A program made the position numbers and the translations under genes. Of a DNA stretch of 64,000 bases, positions 31,045-41,445 are shown piece by piece. Below the pieces are notes generated by a model. The model was given only the letters and a program-made list of their open reading frames with translations, made no database searches and had not been told where the DNA came from. Origin of the DNA: Diphasiastrum complanatum (taxonomy: Eukaryota > Streptophyta > Lycopodiopsida > Lycopodiales > Lycopodiaceae); the NCBI GenBank assembly GCA_029204225.1, contig CM055093.1, positions 27,501,566-27,565,565 of the forward strand. Direction: 5' to 3'. Positions within the stretch are counted from its first letter, which is position 1; each line of letters starts with the position of its first letter.

Positions 31045-33515
31045 CTCTCCCTTAAGCCCTAGTTTATCTTTCTTACAAAGAGCTTTTCTCTAAAAAACTC
31101 AAACTTATCAGTACTTAACGCTTTAGTGAGTATATCAGCTAATTGGTTCTCTATCTTACAATGCACTATATCTATTTCATTAGATAACAACTTCTCTCTA
31201 ATGAAATGATACTTAATTTCTATATGCTTTGTGCATGCATGAAATGCAGGGACTTTTAGCTAGCTGTATAGCGCACTGGCTGTCACATCTGATTACAAGA
31301 GGCTTATTTTGCGGAATTCCAATGTCTTCTAACATTCTTCTTAGCCAAACTGCTTCCTGTGTAGTTGAACATAGTGCTTTGTATTCTAGTTTTATAGTAG
31401 AAAGAGCATTTGTGTCTTGTTTCTTACTTGACCAAAAAAATATACCATTACCAACATGAAATACATAACCTGTGGTAGATCTCTTTTCATCAATACAGCC
31501 TGTCCAATCAGAATCAACAAAGCCCTATAAAACTGGTAAAGTATGTTGCCTCTCATACAACAATCCATGGGTTAGCGTGCCCTTCACATAACGAAGAATT
31601 CTCTTTGCTGCTTTCCAATGAATCTCTCTAGGAGTAGCCATGAATTGACTTACAATGCTTATAGCATAACTTATGTCTGGACGAGTAGTTGTGAGATAAA
31701 TCAGCGAACCAACTAATTGACGAAATAAAGTGGCATCAACTAGTGCACTCTCATCCTAGTTAGATAGTTTCTTACCAACCTCCAGAGGTGTGGATACTGG
31801 CTTGCTATCGCACATTTTGAAACGCTTCAAAATCTCATTCGCGTACTTTGTTTGTATTAGTGCGATGCTACTGCAACTTTGCCATACTTCCACTCCCAAA
31901 TAGTAGTGCATCAAGCCAAGATCAGTCCTATCAAAACTAGAAGATAAGTGCTTCTTGATTGCACCAATCAAATAATCATTATTTCTTGTGATTATGAGGT
32001 CGTCTATGTACAGCACAGTCAGTGTAATACTAGAGTCACGAGCAAAGTAGTAAAGATTGAAATATGAAGAAGTGCATGTCAAACCTCTAGATAGGAGATG
32101 CTCATCAAAGTGGCTATACCAAGCATGTGGTGCTTGCTTCAATCCATATAAGTCTTTGTTCAGCTTGCATACTTTGTCTTCCATGCCATGTACCACAAAG
32201 CCACTAGGTTGATCCATGTACACTTCTCTTCAAGCTTACCATTTAGGAACGTGGACTTTACGTCCATCTAGTGTAAATTCCATCCAAATAATGCCGCCAA
32301 AGCAATCACCATGCGAAGTGTATTCCACTTGGCCATAGGAGCGAAGGTTTCTTTGTAGTCAATGCCCTTGCTTTGCACATAATCCTTCACTACAAGCCTT
32401 GCTTTGTGTTTTGCAATAGTTTCATCGACATTGTATTTTGTCCTGTATACATGTTTGTTGCCAATGGTCTTTTGCCATTTGGAAGATCCACTATCTCCCA
32501 AGTGTCATGGTGTTTGATGAAATCAATCTCCTCCTGCATTGCTTTTTGAAATATCTCCTGATTTTTGGCCTCCTCAAAGCAAGAGGGTTCAGTAGATGAA
32601 ATAATATCACTCATAAGTGCAAGATTTACCTGAAACCTGTCAAGTTCCTTCCTCTCTCTTGTGGAATGCCGCAACTCTCCCTCCTTACTAGGCTCGGCAA
32701 TTTCCCCTTCCTTGTCACTCGAGTTTAGTATACCATTTAGGTAGCTTACGTTGAGGTGATCTGCTACGAGGTGAATAGGAATCTCATGGTGCATCTTGCT
32801 CCTTCCTTTTGTCACCTGCTACCTCAGTCTTTTCCAATCCAATAGATTTGTTTCTCACTCTCCATCTCGTCTCTATGGTGGAAGGAGTACCACATTCTTC
32901 ATCGTCATCATGATGATCTTTCTGTGCTAGTGGAACTACTTCATTACATAGCTCATCATTATCCTTTTCGTAATCCCCAAATTTATGGATTTCATCAAAT
33001 AAGACATCACGACTTATGTGCACACGTAGCCCATTTGGATCATAACATCTATATCCCTTGGTTTGTTCATCAAGGGCTTTACCTGCATTTTGGCTCTCTC
33101 TCTCTTATCATTGAGAATGCTCGTGATAAGTTGGTCATCACGTGCATGAGGGAGCTCAAGCATATACACTTGGCATCCGAATACTCACAACCCATCCATC
33201 TTAGGCTTCTTACCAGTGAATGCCTCCTCGAGTGTGCAATTACGTACAACAACTATAGGGCTTCTATTTTGCAAGAACACAACAGTTTTGACAGCCTCAC
33301 TCCATAAAGAATCAGTAACTCCCATATGTGTCATCATGGATCCAGCTGCTTCGACAATGGGACGACTCTTCCTTTCAGCTACCCCATTTTGTTGAGGTGT
33401 ATCAACCTGTGCAAAGTCTTGTTTAATGCCATGCTCCTTGCAAAAATCAATAAAATCTGTGGAACAATACTCACCACCACGATCTACCCTAAGTACCTTG
33501 ATCTTAGCACCTAAC
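31045..33515 (-). pseudogene. Copia integrase, RT and RNase H
   Basis: Minus strand, from high to low coordinate. Integrase core: RVDRGGEYCST, TPQQNGVAERKS, SPIVVVRNCTLEEAFTGKKP. RT: DTWEIVDLPNGKRP, KARLVVKDYVQSKGIDYKET, DLYGLKQAPHAWYSHFD, catalytic VLYIDDLIITRN and MHYYLGVEVW. RNase H: KRSTTGYVFHVGNGIFFWSS, SIEIKYHFIREKLLSN and ENQLADILTKAL. Many stops and shifts interrupt it (for example near 32225, 32268 and 32500). The core enzymes are recognisable but dead. Its gag side at 33520 is a different family. Confidence 0.9.
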
Positions 33516-33529
33516 TAATTCTCCATCTT

Positions 33530-33995
33530 GAATGTGAAGAATTTTCTTCATAGATATAACTTAGTAGTTACGTCCCTCACGTCATATAGTGAGTTCAGGA
33601 TTTCCCAAACATCTTTTGAAGTTTTAGCTTCGTTATGTGTCCAATCTGTGTATATGATATATTGAGGATAATAAGCCGGAAAGCTTTACCATCCTTATAT
33701 TTTCACTTTGAGTCTTCTGTGTCGTCTTCAGATTTTACTTCTGTACCTGTAACAACATCCCATAACTCGTTGGCGATTAGGAAAATCTTCATCTTAAATT
33801 TCCACAAATGATAATTGGATCCATTCGGCTTGTCTGCAATAAGACCAACTTACAAAATTACTGCCAAATAATGTAACTACCTTATCACCCTCCTTGAAAG
33901 TGAGAACATGCTTCCATCTGGAACTTAGTCTGTCGATTATATCGATGACGCTGAGATGTAGTAATGCCAACAATAGGGAATCAATTCTCTGATAC
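33530..33995 (-). pseudogene. Copia gag start and degenerate PBS (different family)
   Basis: The minus strand reads DKPNGSNYHLWKFKMKIFLI, ANELWDVVTGTE and KYKDGKAFRLIILNISYTQI, a Copia gag most like that at 35817. It stops about residue 100 and abuts integrase at about 33520, so protease is missing. A PBS-like GTATCAGAG lies at about 33984-33995. Confidence 0.75.
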
Positions 33996-34563
33996 TGAAA
34001 CGATGAAAGGAACCAAAGAATATGATATCAATTTGATATCATGAAAGATATCAAGTATTAGAGCTTTCTCTTTGAGATTTTGCGAAAAAGCTGACAATGC
34101 CTATAAAAATACGAAGGTGCCCTTAAAAAGACGACAATGTCTTTAAAACAATTTAACTTCTTCAAAATAGTTGAAAGGAAGAAGCTGAAGGCAAGTGCCG
34201 CATTTTTCAGAAAAGTGCAAAAAAACTGGCACTGTTTCATTTCGGAAAAATGTGAAAAAGCCGACAATATTAAAAACATACTTCATTTCTATAGACTCTT
34301 GCAACACTTAGTGTATTTATGGAGACTGTTGCGACACTTAGTGTATTTCTGCAGAGTTGTTCTAAATGCTAATTCATGGAAGTTCTTGAAGATGGCGAAG
34401 TCTTTAGTGATCTTCAAATTATTGAACTTAATATCTGAACTTAAAATATGATAGGATTGGTTACCCTTTGTTGGAGATCACCCGGAAGCCCATTGTAGAC
34501 GTTCTTCAAATAATTTGGTTGTCTAAGTTATGATTCTTGCAGGTATCAGATGAGAAAACGTAG
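33996..34563 (-). repeat. Copia LTR fragment (family G), cut by LTR C
   Basis: Similar to 62205-62660 (shared words CCGAAGGTGCCC/ACGAAGGTGCCC, AAAATGTGAAAAAGCC, GTTCTTCAAATAA, GGTTGTCTAAGTT). It ends at CGTAG (34559-34563), where LTR C begins. Confidence 0.7.
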
Positions 34564-35661
34564 TGTTGGATTTATTTCCTCTACTCTCCTAAATCTCATT
34601 ATAATCTTTACTCTCGGTGTTGCGCAGTCTGCATATTTACATGTAAATTCTCACAGGCGAAAGAATCGCGACACTCTGTCTTTACATGTGTTTTGGTGAC
34701 AGGCATAAAAGGCGACACCGTCTTACAGAAGGTGCCCCAAAAAGCAAAAGCACATTGTAAATCAAATCCTAAGGCAATTCGTCAGAGTGACGCATTTTTT
34801 GCATCTTCACCAACGTTCACTTCAACTGCACTAACAGACTGGACAACGACTGCAGCCACCCACGATCTCCTACAGACAACACATCCACCTTGTACTTTCT
34901 CCATCTACACACTTGTAACATTGTGTATATATACTGAATGCCATTTGCATATTCAAATTGATCAATCTAATCGTTGATTAAGATATTGAGGGTCAAGTGT
35001 GTGTAAATTTAGCATCAGAAGCTTATCAGAGATAGACGAAGTAGATGCCCTATGCATTGATTCTCTATTGTCAGTAATAAGGTTTCATTCCTTTACAGAT
35101 TGAATTAGCTTTGTAGAGCACGCGGTTTCGCCCACTATTGTCTTGTGCTCTACCGCATTATTGACATGTATATTTGATATACTTAATCTGATAACAGCTC
35201 TTGGTTTTGCGTTCAGATCTGTGTCAGTATTGCTATGTTTGTTTTCATTATGTCTGACTTTTCTAGCTACTCAATTTGGTAATCAGTCCGTAGACGACTA
35301 ATATTTAGTCTTGTCTTTCGCAAATCATTCGCGACTGATTATCAGTCGAGCTCAGTCTCTCTCTTTGCAAATCCTTCACGACAAACAATTTGTCTAGCTG
35401 TTCCTGAAAGGTTATTCTTCTGGTGTTCAATTAACGTTTGGCTACGAATCAGAGCGGCCGTGATTTCTATCACTAATGCCCTATTTGTCTCTGATAGGCA
35501 TAGTCATACTTAGAGAAAGAGTCATATAGCTCACTCCGCTGCGCACGAACACTTTTCATTCGAGTTCGTTTTCTCGTTCGTGTTTCGTTTCTTTTCGTGT
35601 TCATTTTCGTTTTAGAGCTATTTTTTGTTTCTCACACACGATACACCCTCTTTTTCCAATA
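34564..35661 (+). repeat. 5' LTR of Copia C
   Basis: 1098 bp, TGTTGGATTT...TTTTCCAATA, followed directly by the PBS. TATATATA lies at 34926-34933. It matches 45822-46911 and, in reverse, 62983-64000, and lacks about 48 bp present in the latter near 34810. Confidence 0.9.
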
Positions 35662-35674
35662 TGGTATTAGAGCC
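35662..35674 (+). other. Primer-binding site of Copia C
   Basis: TGGTATTAGAGCC, one mismatch from the standard TGGTATCAGAGCC, directly after the LTR. Confidence 0.9.
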
Positions 35675-35816
35675 ATTTTCATAGCTTGATAAGCTTCCAC
35701 AGTTTAAGACTCTACTAGCCGATAGAGTAATTGTTTTCTTGTTCTGTAATTCTGTACTAGATTTTCATACTTAAGTCACTGATAGTTTCTCCTATCACTT
35801 AGACTAATTCTTCCAC

Positions 35817-36680
35817 ATGGATTCCCAAGAGAAAGCTAGTCCCATCATGGACAAGCTTGATGGAGCAAATTACCATCTGTGGAAATTTAAGATAAAAACT
35901 GTACTGATGGCTAAAGAATTGTATGACGTTGTTATAGGTGCAAAAGGAAAACCTGAAGTAGAAGACGCAGCAGTCGCCAGATGGAAGCTGAAGGATGGAA
36001 AGGCTTTCGCGCTAATCATCCTCAACATCACACATACCCAAATCGGTCATGCATCCGAGGCTCAGACATCGAAAGTCTGAGACATCTTGAGCACACTATA
36101 CGAAGTGCGAGATATAGCTTCCAAGCTACATCTCAGGAAGAAATTCTACTCCCTCAAGATGGCGAATGGTGATTCTCTGTAAAATCACATTAATCAATTT
36201 AAGAACCTGCTAAGGCAAATGGCCATTGTCGGATCTGTCATAGACGATCAAGATGCAATAATGCAACTGCTTACAAGCTTGCCAAGCTCATACGACAGCT
36301 GGGTGATGATTATCACGACTCATCCAAAATTGACTCTTTCGAGAGTCATTACTGTGTTGTTGCAGAAAGATACGCGGAGGAACAAAGCCTCAAGTTCTTC
36401 AGCTAGTTCTCACGCCTTATACACCAACAAGAGCATGACTACACAGAAGAAGAAGAAAGGCCCGAAGCAATCAAAGCCAGACCAGAAACTAGCATAGCAT
36501 AAAGAACAGTCAAATCTGCAGACAAAGAAGAAGCTGTTCTGCAGATACTACAAGCGAAACAACCACGAAATTCAAGACTGTCGGATACTACAAACGAAGA
36601 ACAACACGCAAGGGACAGTCGAATCAAGTGGCAAATGCAGCTGCAGAAGCTCCACAACCTATTCAAGAAGCGGACCATGA
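35817..36680 (+). pseudogene. Copia C gag
   Basis: ATG 35817; LDGANYHLWKFKIKTVLMAK and RWKLKDGKAFALIILNITHT are the gag N-terminus. After a stop at 36078 it continues SLRHLEHT-like and then IVGSVIDDQDAIMQLLTSLP, SRVITVLLQKDTR and a Lys-rich stretch. The knuckle is degenerate (FCRYYKRNNHEIQDC; the second Cys is lost). Confidence 0.85.
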
Positions 36681-37570
36681 TGCCTTACATGACCAGCCAT
36701 CAGGGAGCATCTGGCGACAGTTCCTGGTTCCTAGATTTTGGAGCCACTCAGCACATGACTAGCCTCATTGTCTGTTTTGAGTCCTATACACCTTACAATA
36801 CCAAGAAATATGTTCACCTTGGTGACAATAGCACACAAGCTATTAAAGGTGAAGGCACTGTAAGATTAAGCTTTGCAAATGATTAGTCTAAGCTACTCTC
36901 TAAAGTCTTGTATGTACCAAATTTATCTACAAATCCACTCTCTATAAGCAGAATCATAGATCTAGGACATAGAGTAGAATTCGAATGTGATCAGTGCAAA
37001 GTAGTTGATAGGACAAGCAAGATCCTAGCACTCGAAAAGAGGCATGGATACTTGTATAAATTAAGTCATTGCTTTTATGCCTCTAGTCAGGCTCTCAGTA
37101 CTTCTATTCATGCAAATAAAGGTTTACTTTGGCATTATAGACTTGGTCATTTGAATCATGTTGTTGTACAACAAATGTCTAGAAAATCTATTGTTCTTGA
37201 TCTCAACTATCCTCGCAAAAAAGTCAAGTTACCTGTCTGTCAAGACTGTCTAGTTGGTAAACAAACTAGGAAACCATTTAAATCAGGCCATCAACATATT
37301 GCTACAGGATTGCTAGACGTTTTCTTTTCAGACATTTGTGGCCTGATGAAATCCTTTGCTGAAGGATGCCAAGTATTTTATAACTTTTATTGATGAATTT
37401 TCCAAAAGGACTATGGTGTATTTTATAAAGAAGAAATCAAAAGTGCTTCAGAATCTTCAAGGAGCGTGCAGAGAAGGAGACTGGAAGGACGATCAAGGCC
37501 CTAAGGTCAGACAACGGTGGAGAATATATCTCTATCGAGTTTAAGGACTACTGCCAAAGCTAAGGCATTG
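36650..37570 (+). pseudogene. Copia C protease and integrase, truncated
   Basis: Protease WFLDFGATQHMTS near 36725-36765, where the usual DSGAT Ser is Phe. Then YVPNLSTNPLSISRIIDLGH, the pre-integrase LLWHYRLGHLNHVVVQQMSR and CQDCLVGKQTRKPFKSGHQH. The integrase core follows with DICG, FIDEFSKRTMVYFIKKK and RSDNGGEYISIEFKDYC in a shifted frame. It stops near 37580 (QFITLF), where unrelated DNA begins, before the catalytic Glu. Confidence 0.88.
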
Positions 37571-38033
37571 AGGAACAATTCATCACTCTGTTTGCGGAGA
37601 AAAAGACCCCCCTTTCAAGTTATTTTTGACAGAAAATCATCGCTGCACGCTATTACGCCAATGCGGAACTGCTTAAAACCGACACGTTAATAGCCCATTA
37701 TGGCCGGTTGCACTTTTATTGAAACTTTGTCTATTTATTAATTTAGACTGAATTTAAATTTATTTAAGAGGCCTATGCCCCTAGTTCTCGGGTTTGTCGG
37801 GGCTAGGAGGTGCCAGTTCGTCTTAAAAACCAGTTAAATTACAACTTTATTTACCGTAGGCCACTTTATTGATTTAAAACCAAATTTGGGGCTCAGCCCT
37901 TAAGTTTGGGCCCAACTGCTAAAAGCCCCTATTGGTGCCCATTCATGAAGAGGTGCACCTCTTTGGGTCCTAGCCTTCCGTAACATTAGAGAGGGCCAGC
38001 CTCTACGTAACAGTAACCATTGTTCATTGTGAT

Positions 38034-38034
<1 letters not shown>

Positions 38035-38077
<43 letters not shown>
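38035..38077. repeat. (GA)n microsatellite
   Basis: About 21 uninterrupted GA units, in copy 1 of the tandem duplication. Confidence 0.95.
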
Positions 38078-38080
<3 letters not shown>

Positions 38081-38135
38081 AGCTTGTAGAGATAAACTTG
38101 TGTGCAGAGAGCTCTTGGTGAGAAGGTGAAGAGAG

Positions 38136-40080
38136 AAGGAAGGAGAAGAAGCTGTTGTGCTTGGTGCCTCCACTCTCAGCCTCTTCCACCTTGCTGTGTA
38201 TTTCATTTCACTGCTATTGATTCACTAGTTTGATCTTTAGCATTGTGTTTTCACCATTTCATTAGTGAAATCAGATTTGGTGTTGTTTACTTTTGCAGTC
38301 TTTAATCTTGTGATTGCAGGCCTTGGTATTGTGGGGATTACATCTTGTATCTCTTTTCTGCCATCTTTAACATTTGGTTGCAGGCTGTGAGGATTGGAAG
38401 CTTTCTATATACTTGTTTGCAGGTTTTAAAGTGTGTAGACAGCTTTACTGTCATTTTCTTTTTGCAAGACTATGAATGTGAAGGTTTTCTTTGTCTGTGG
38501 TATAGGAGTATGTAATTCAGCCATTTTAGTCTAAAATTTGTTGATGCAAAAACAATATTCTTGCCTGTCCATTGCCTTGATTCTTTGCATTTGCCACATT
38601 TGTTTTTTTAGAAGTTGTTTTAATTCATTACAATTGTCAGAATCATTTCTTTCTTGTTCCTAGTTTCCTTGAAAGATCTTGTATTTTCAAGAGCAGAGTT
38701 GTTCCCATGTAATGGATTTGGCCCCTGAAGCATTTCCTAGCATTTCCTAATTTAACAACAGGATTGCTACTTTGCCTTTGAAGTCATATGACCTTGTTGT
38801 AAGTTTGCTTGAAGTCCTGCCTGTGGCGTCTTTCCTTGCCTTGCAACTTGTTGAGGGCCTAACACCTACCTGCAGCCTTTGCCGCATTCCTATATATTCG
38901 TTACTCCTCAAGGAAGGTGTTTTATAGTTAAGACTTTACTGCTTGTTGCTACCTGCGGTTCCCTCTCCTGTCTGTCCCACGCCCTCCCTCTCCATCAAGG
39001 ATATTCAAGTACGCTTTCAGGCAGAAACAATACAATATCTACTAGTATTGTGAGTTATCTCTGCACAAAACCAGAAGTTCGTTTTGTTGCAGATCCAGCG
39101 AGGGAGTTAGGAATATTTGTGTGGAATTCAAGCTCTGAATTCCTAGCAAGATTGAAGCAATTTGAAGAAGATTTGTCAACACCCTTCTTCTAGCAGATCC
39201 CGTGCTCTAATCTCATTTGTGTGGCCCTCTCCGTCCTCTACCTAAACCTGCTATCTGTCCATCTACCTGTGCCTTCGGGTTTGCCCATCAACATTCTAAA
39301 CGCAGCGCTGCTTCTTCTTTTCAATATCCACGACCCTGCTTGCGATCTGATCTGGGCCCTCTTTCTTCCCCATCTGCGACTCTCTTCCCAACCTGTAGTG
39401 CTCCCTATCTGCCCTCTTTCTGCTTGGGTATCCAACGGCTCTGCCCGTGTAGGCCGTGCCCTCAGCCTTGCGACCTCTTAGCTGCCAGCGGTCCTTCTTT
39501 GATCTATCTCGTCCATCTCGTCCATCTTGCAAACCCCTGCCTGCAGCCAAACACTCCCTTCTTTACCCGCGATCCAGTCTCTACTTACCTACGCTCTGGT
39601 GTTTTGTCTAACGTGTGTGCCTGTGGCTCTTTACCATTACCAATTTAAACACAAAAAAAACCTAAAACCCGTTAATAATTTCTTGGATCGATTCTAAGTT
39701 GATTTGGATGATTAGTCTAACTGATAATAAAACCGATTCAAGATTTGAGAACTAACCATTTTCCACAGGTTTGGTATTTGTTTGGCAAGCTGAATGCCTG
39801 GTATTTGTATGGCCTATCCAGCCGCACTAAGGGAAACACTGAACCTACATCTCGTTTGCTAATTGATTTACTGGTTAATACTTGAAGGTTTTGTTTATGA
39901 ACACACATTAAAACAAGGTGTTGTTTGTAGTTCAAGAAATAACGTTGTCCTGATTGAACGAACTACACTGCTATCTAAAAGCTGAACACGAATCAAACTT
40001 TGTAAACACTAGCTTCGGTTATTAAGAATCACTAATAAGCAAGGTATAAGCCGATTGCTTCTAAGAAACCCTAGCGGCAG
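38136..40080. other. Unclassified spacer between the duplicated units
   Basis: Holds no recognisable element gene. 38220-38420 has repeated TTGCAGG words. An open frame of 104 codons at 38879-39193 (plus) has no recognised motif. 39200-39640 is markedly C/T-rich and more GC-rich than its surroundings, with long overlapping frames on both strands that I attribute to composition. 39650-40030 is AT-rich and featureless. Confidence 0.4.
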
Positions 40081-40095
40081 GGGCAGTCGAATCAA

Positions 40096-40870
40096 GTGGC
40101 AAATGTAGCTGCAGAAGTTCCACAGCCTATTCAAGAAGTGGACCATGATGCCTTCATGACCAGCCATCAAGGAGCATCTGGTGACAGTTCTTGGTTCCTG
40201 GATTTCGGAGCCACTCAGCACATGAGTAGTCTCATTGGCTGTTTTGAGTCCTATACACCTTACAATACCCAAAAATGTGTTCACCTTGGTGACAATAGCA
40301 CACAAGCTATAAAAGGTGAAGGCACTGTAAGATTAAGCTTTTCAAATGATCAGTCTAAGCTACTCTCTAAAAGTCCTGTATTTGCCAAATTTATCTACGA
40401 ATCTGCTCTCTGTAAGCAGAATCCCAGATCTAGGACATAGAGTAGAATTCGAATGTGATCAGTGCAAAGTAGTTGATAGGACAGACAAGATCCTAGCACT
40501 CGGAAAGAATCTATGAAAACTGTCTAGTTGGTAAATTGACTAGGAAACCATTTAAATGAAGCCATCAGCATATTGATAGAGGATTGCTAAACGTTGTACA
40601 TTCAGACATTTGTGGCCTGATGAAAAATTCTTCGTTGAAGTATGCCAAATATTTTATAACTTTTATTGATGAATTTTCCAGAAGGACTATGGTGTATTTT
40701 ATAAAGAAGAAATTAGAAGCCTTCAACTGCTTTGGAATCTTCAAGGAGCGTACAGAGAAGGAGACTGGAAGGACGATCAAGGCCCTAAGGTTAGACGATG
40801 GTGGAGAATATATCTCTATCGAGTTTAAGGAGTACTGCCAAAGCCAAGACATTGAGTAACAATTCATCAC
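40096..40870 (+). pseudogene. Copia C protease and integrase, second copy
   Basis: Protease WFLDFGATQHMSS and VHLGDNSTQAIKGEGTVRLS (same Phe variant), a deletion, then VHSDICGLMKNSSLKYAKYF, FIDEFSRRTMVYFIKKK and LDDGGEYISIEFKEYCQS. The GDD-type integrase aspartate context has changed (RSDNGGEY to RLDDGGEY). It ends at 40860. Confidence 0.85.
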
Positions 40871-41300
40871 TCTGTTTAAGACCTCTTTTTCAAGTTATTT
40901 TTACGGAAAATCATTGCTGCACGCTATTACGCCAATGCGGAACTACTTAAAACCGACGCGTAAATAGCCCATTATGGCTGGTTGCACTTTATTAAAACTC
41001 TGTGTAGTTATTAATTTAGGCTAAAACTTAAATTTATTTAAGAGGCTTATGCCCCTAGTTCCCAGGTTTGTCGGGGCTAGGAGGTGCCAGTTCGTCTTAA
41101 AAATCAGGTAAATGACAACTTTATTCACCGTAGGCCACTTGAGTGATTTTAAACCAAGTTTGGGGCTCAATCCTTAAGTTTGGGCCAAGCTGCTAAAAGC
41201 CCCTATTGGTGCCCATTCATGAAGAGGTGCACCTCTTTGGGTCCCAGCCTTCTATAGAATTACCAGCCTCTACGTAATAGTAAACATTGTTCATTGTGAT

Positions 41301-41302
<2 letters not shown>

Positions 41303-41381
<79 letters not shown>
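41303..41381. repeat. (GA)n microsatellite
   Basis: About 39 GA units, in copy 2 of the duplication. Confidence 0.95.
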
Positions 41382-41385
<4 letters not shown>

Positions 41386-41445
41386 CTTGTAGGGAGAAAC
41401 TTGTGTGTAGAGAGCCCTTGGTGAGAAGGTGAAGAGAGAAGGATC

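Larger units (their letters stand above)
36611..38135 (+). repeat. Tandem duplication, copy 1 (Copia protease-integrase plus GA-rich segment)
   Basis: Copy 1 of a segment repeated at 40081-41445. Each copy begins GGG(A)CAGTCGAATCAAGTGG, runs through Copia protease and integrase, then changes to the same unrelated sequence (ATTACGCCAATGCGGAACT onward) ending in a long GA microsatellite and GTGAGAAGGTGAAGAGAGAA. It shows that one chimeric unit was copied after it had formed. Confidence 0.85.
40081..41445 (+). repeat. Tandem duplication, copy 2
   Basis: Matches 36611-38135. It has lost about 200 bp between the protease and integrase (corresponding to about 37040-37230), and its GA tract is about twice as long. 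It ends where Copia B sequence begins (41446). Confidence 0.85.

Noticed and set aside
39217-39648. Three overlapping open frames on both strands
   Set aside because: The region is C/T-rich and low in stops on every frame. No domain or start context favours one.
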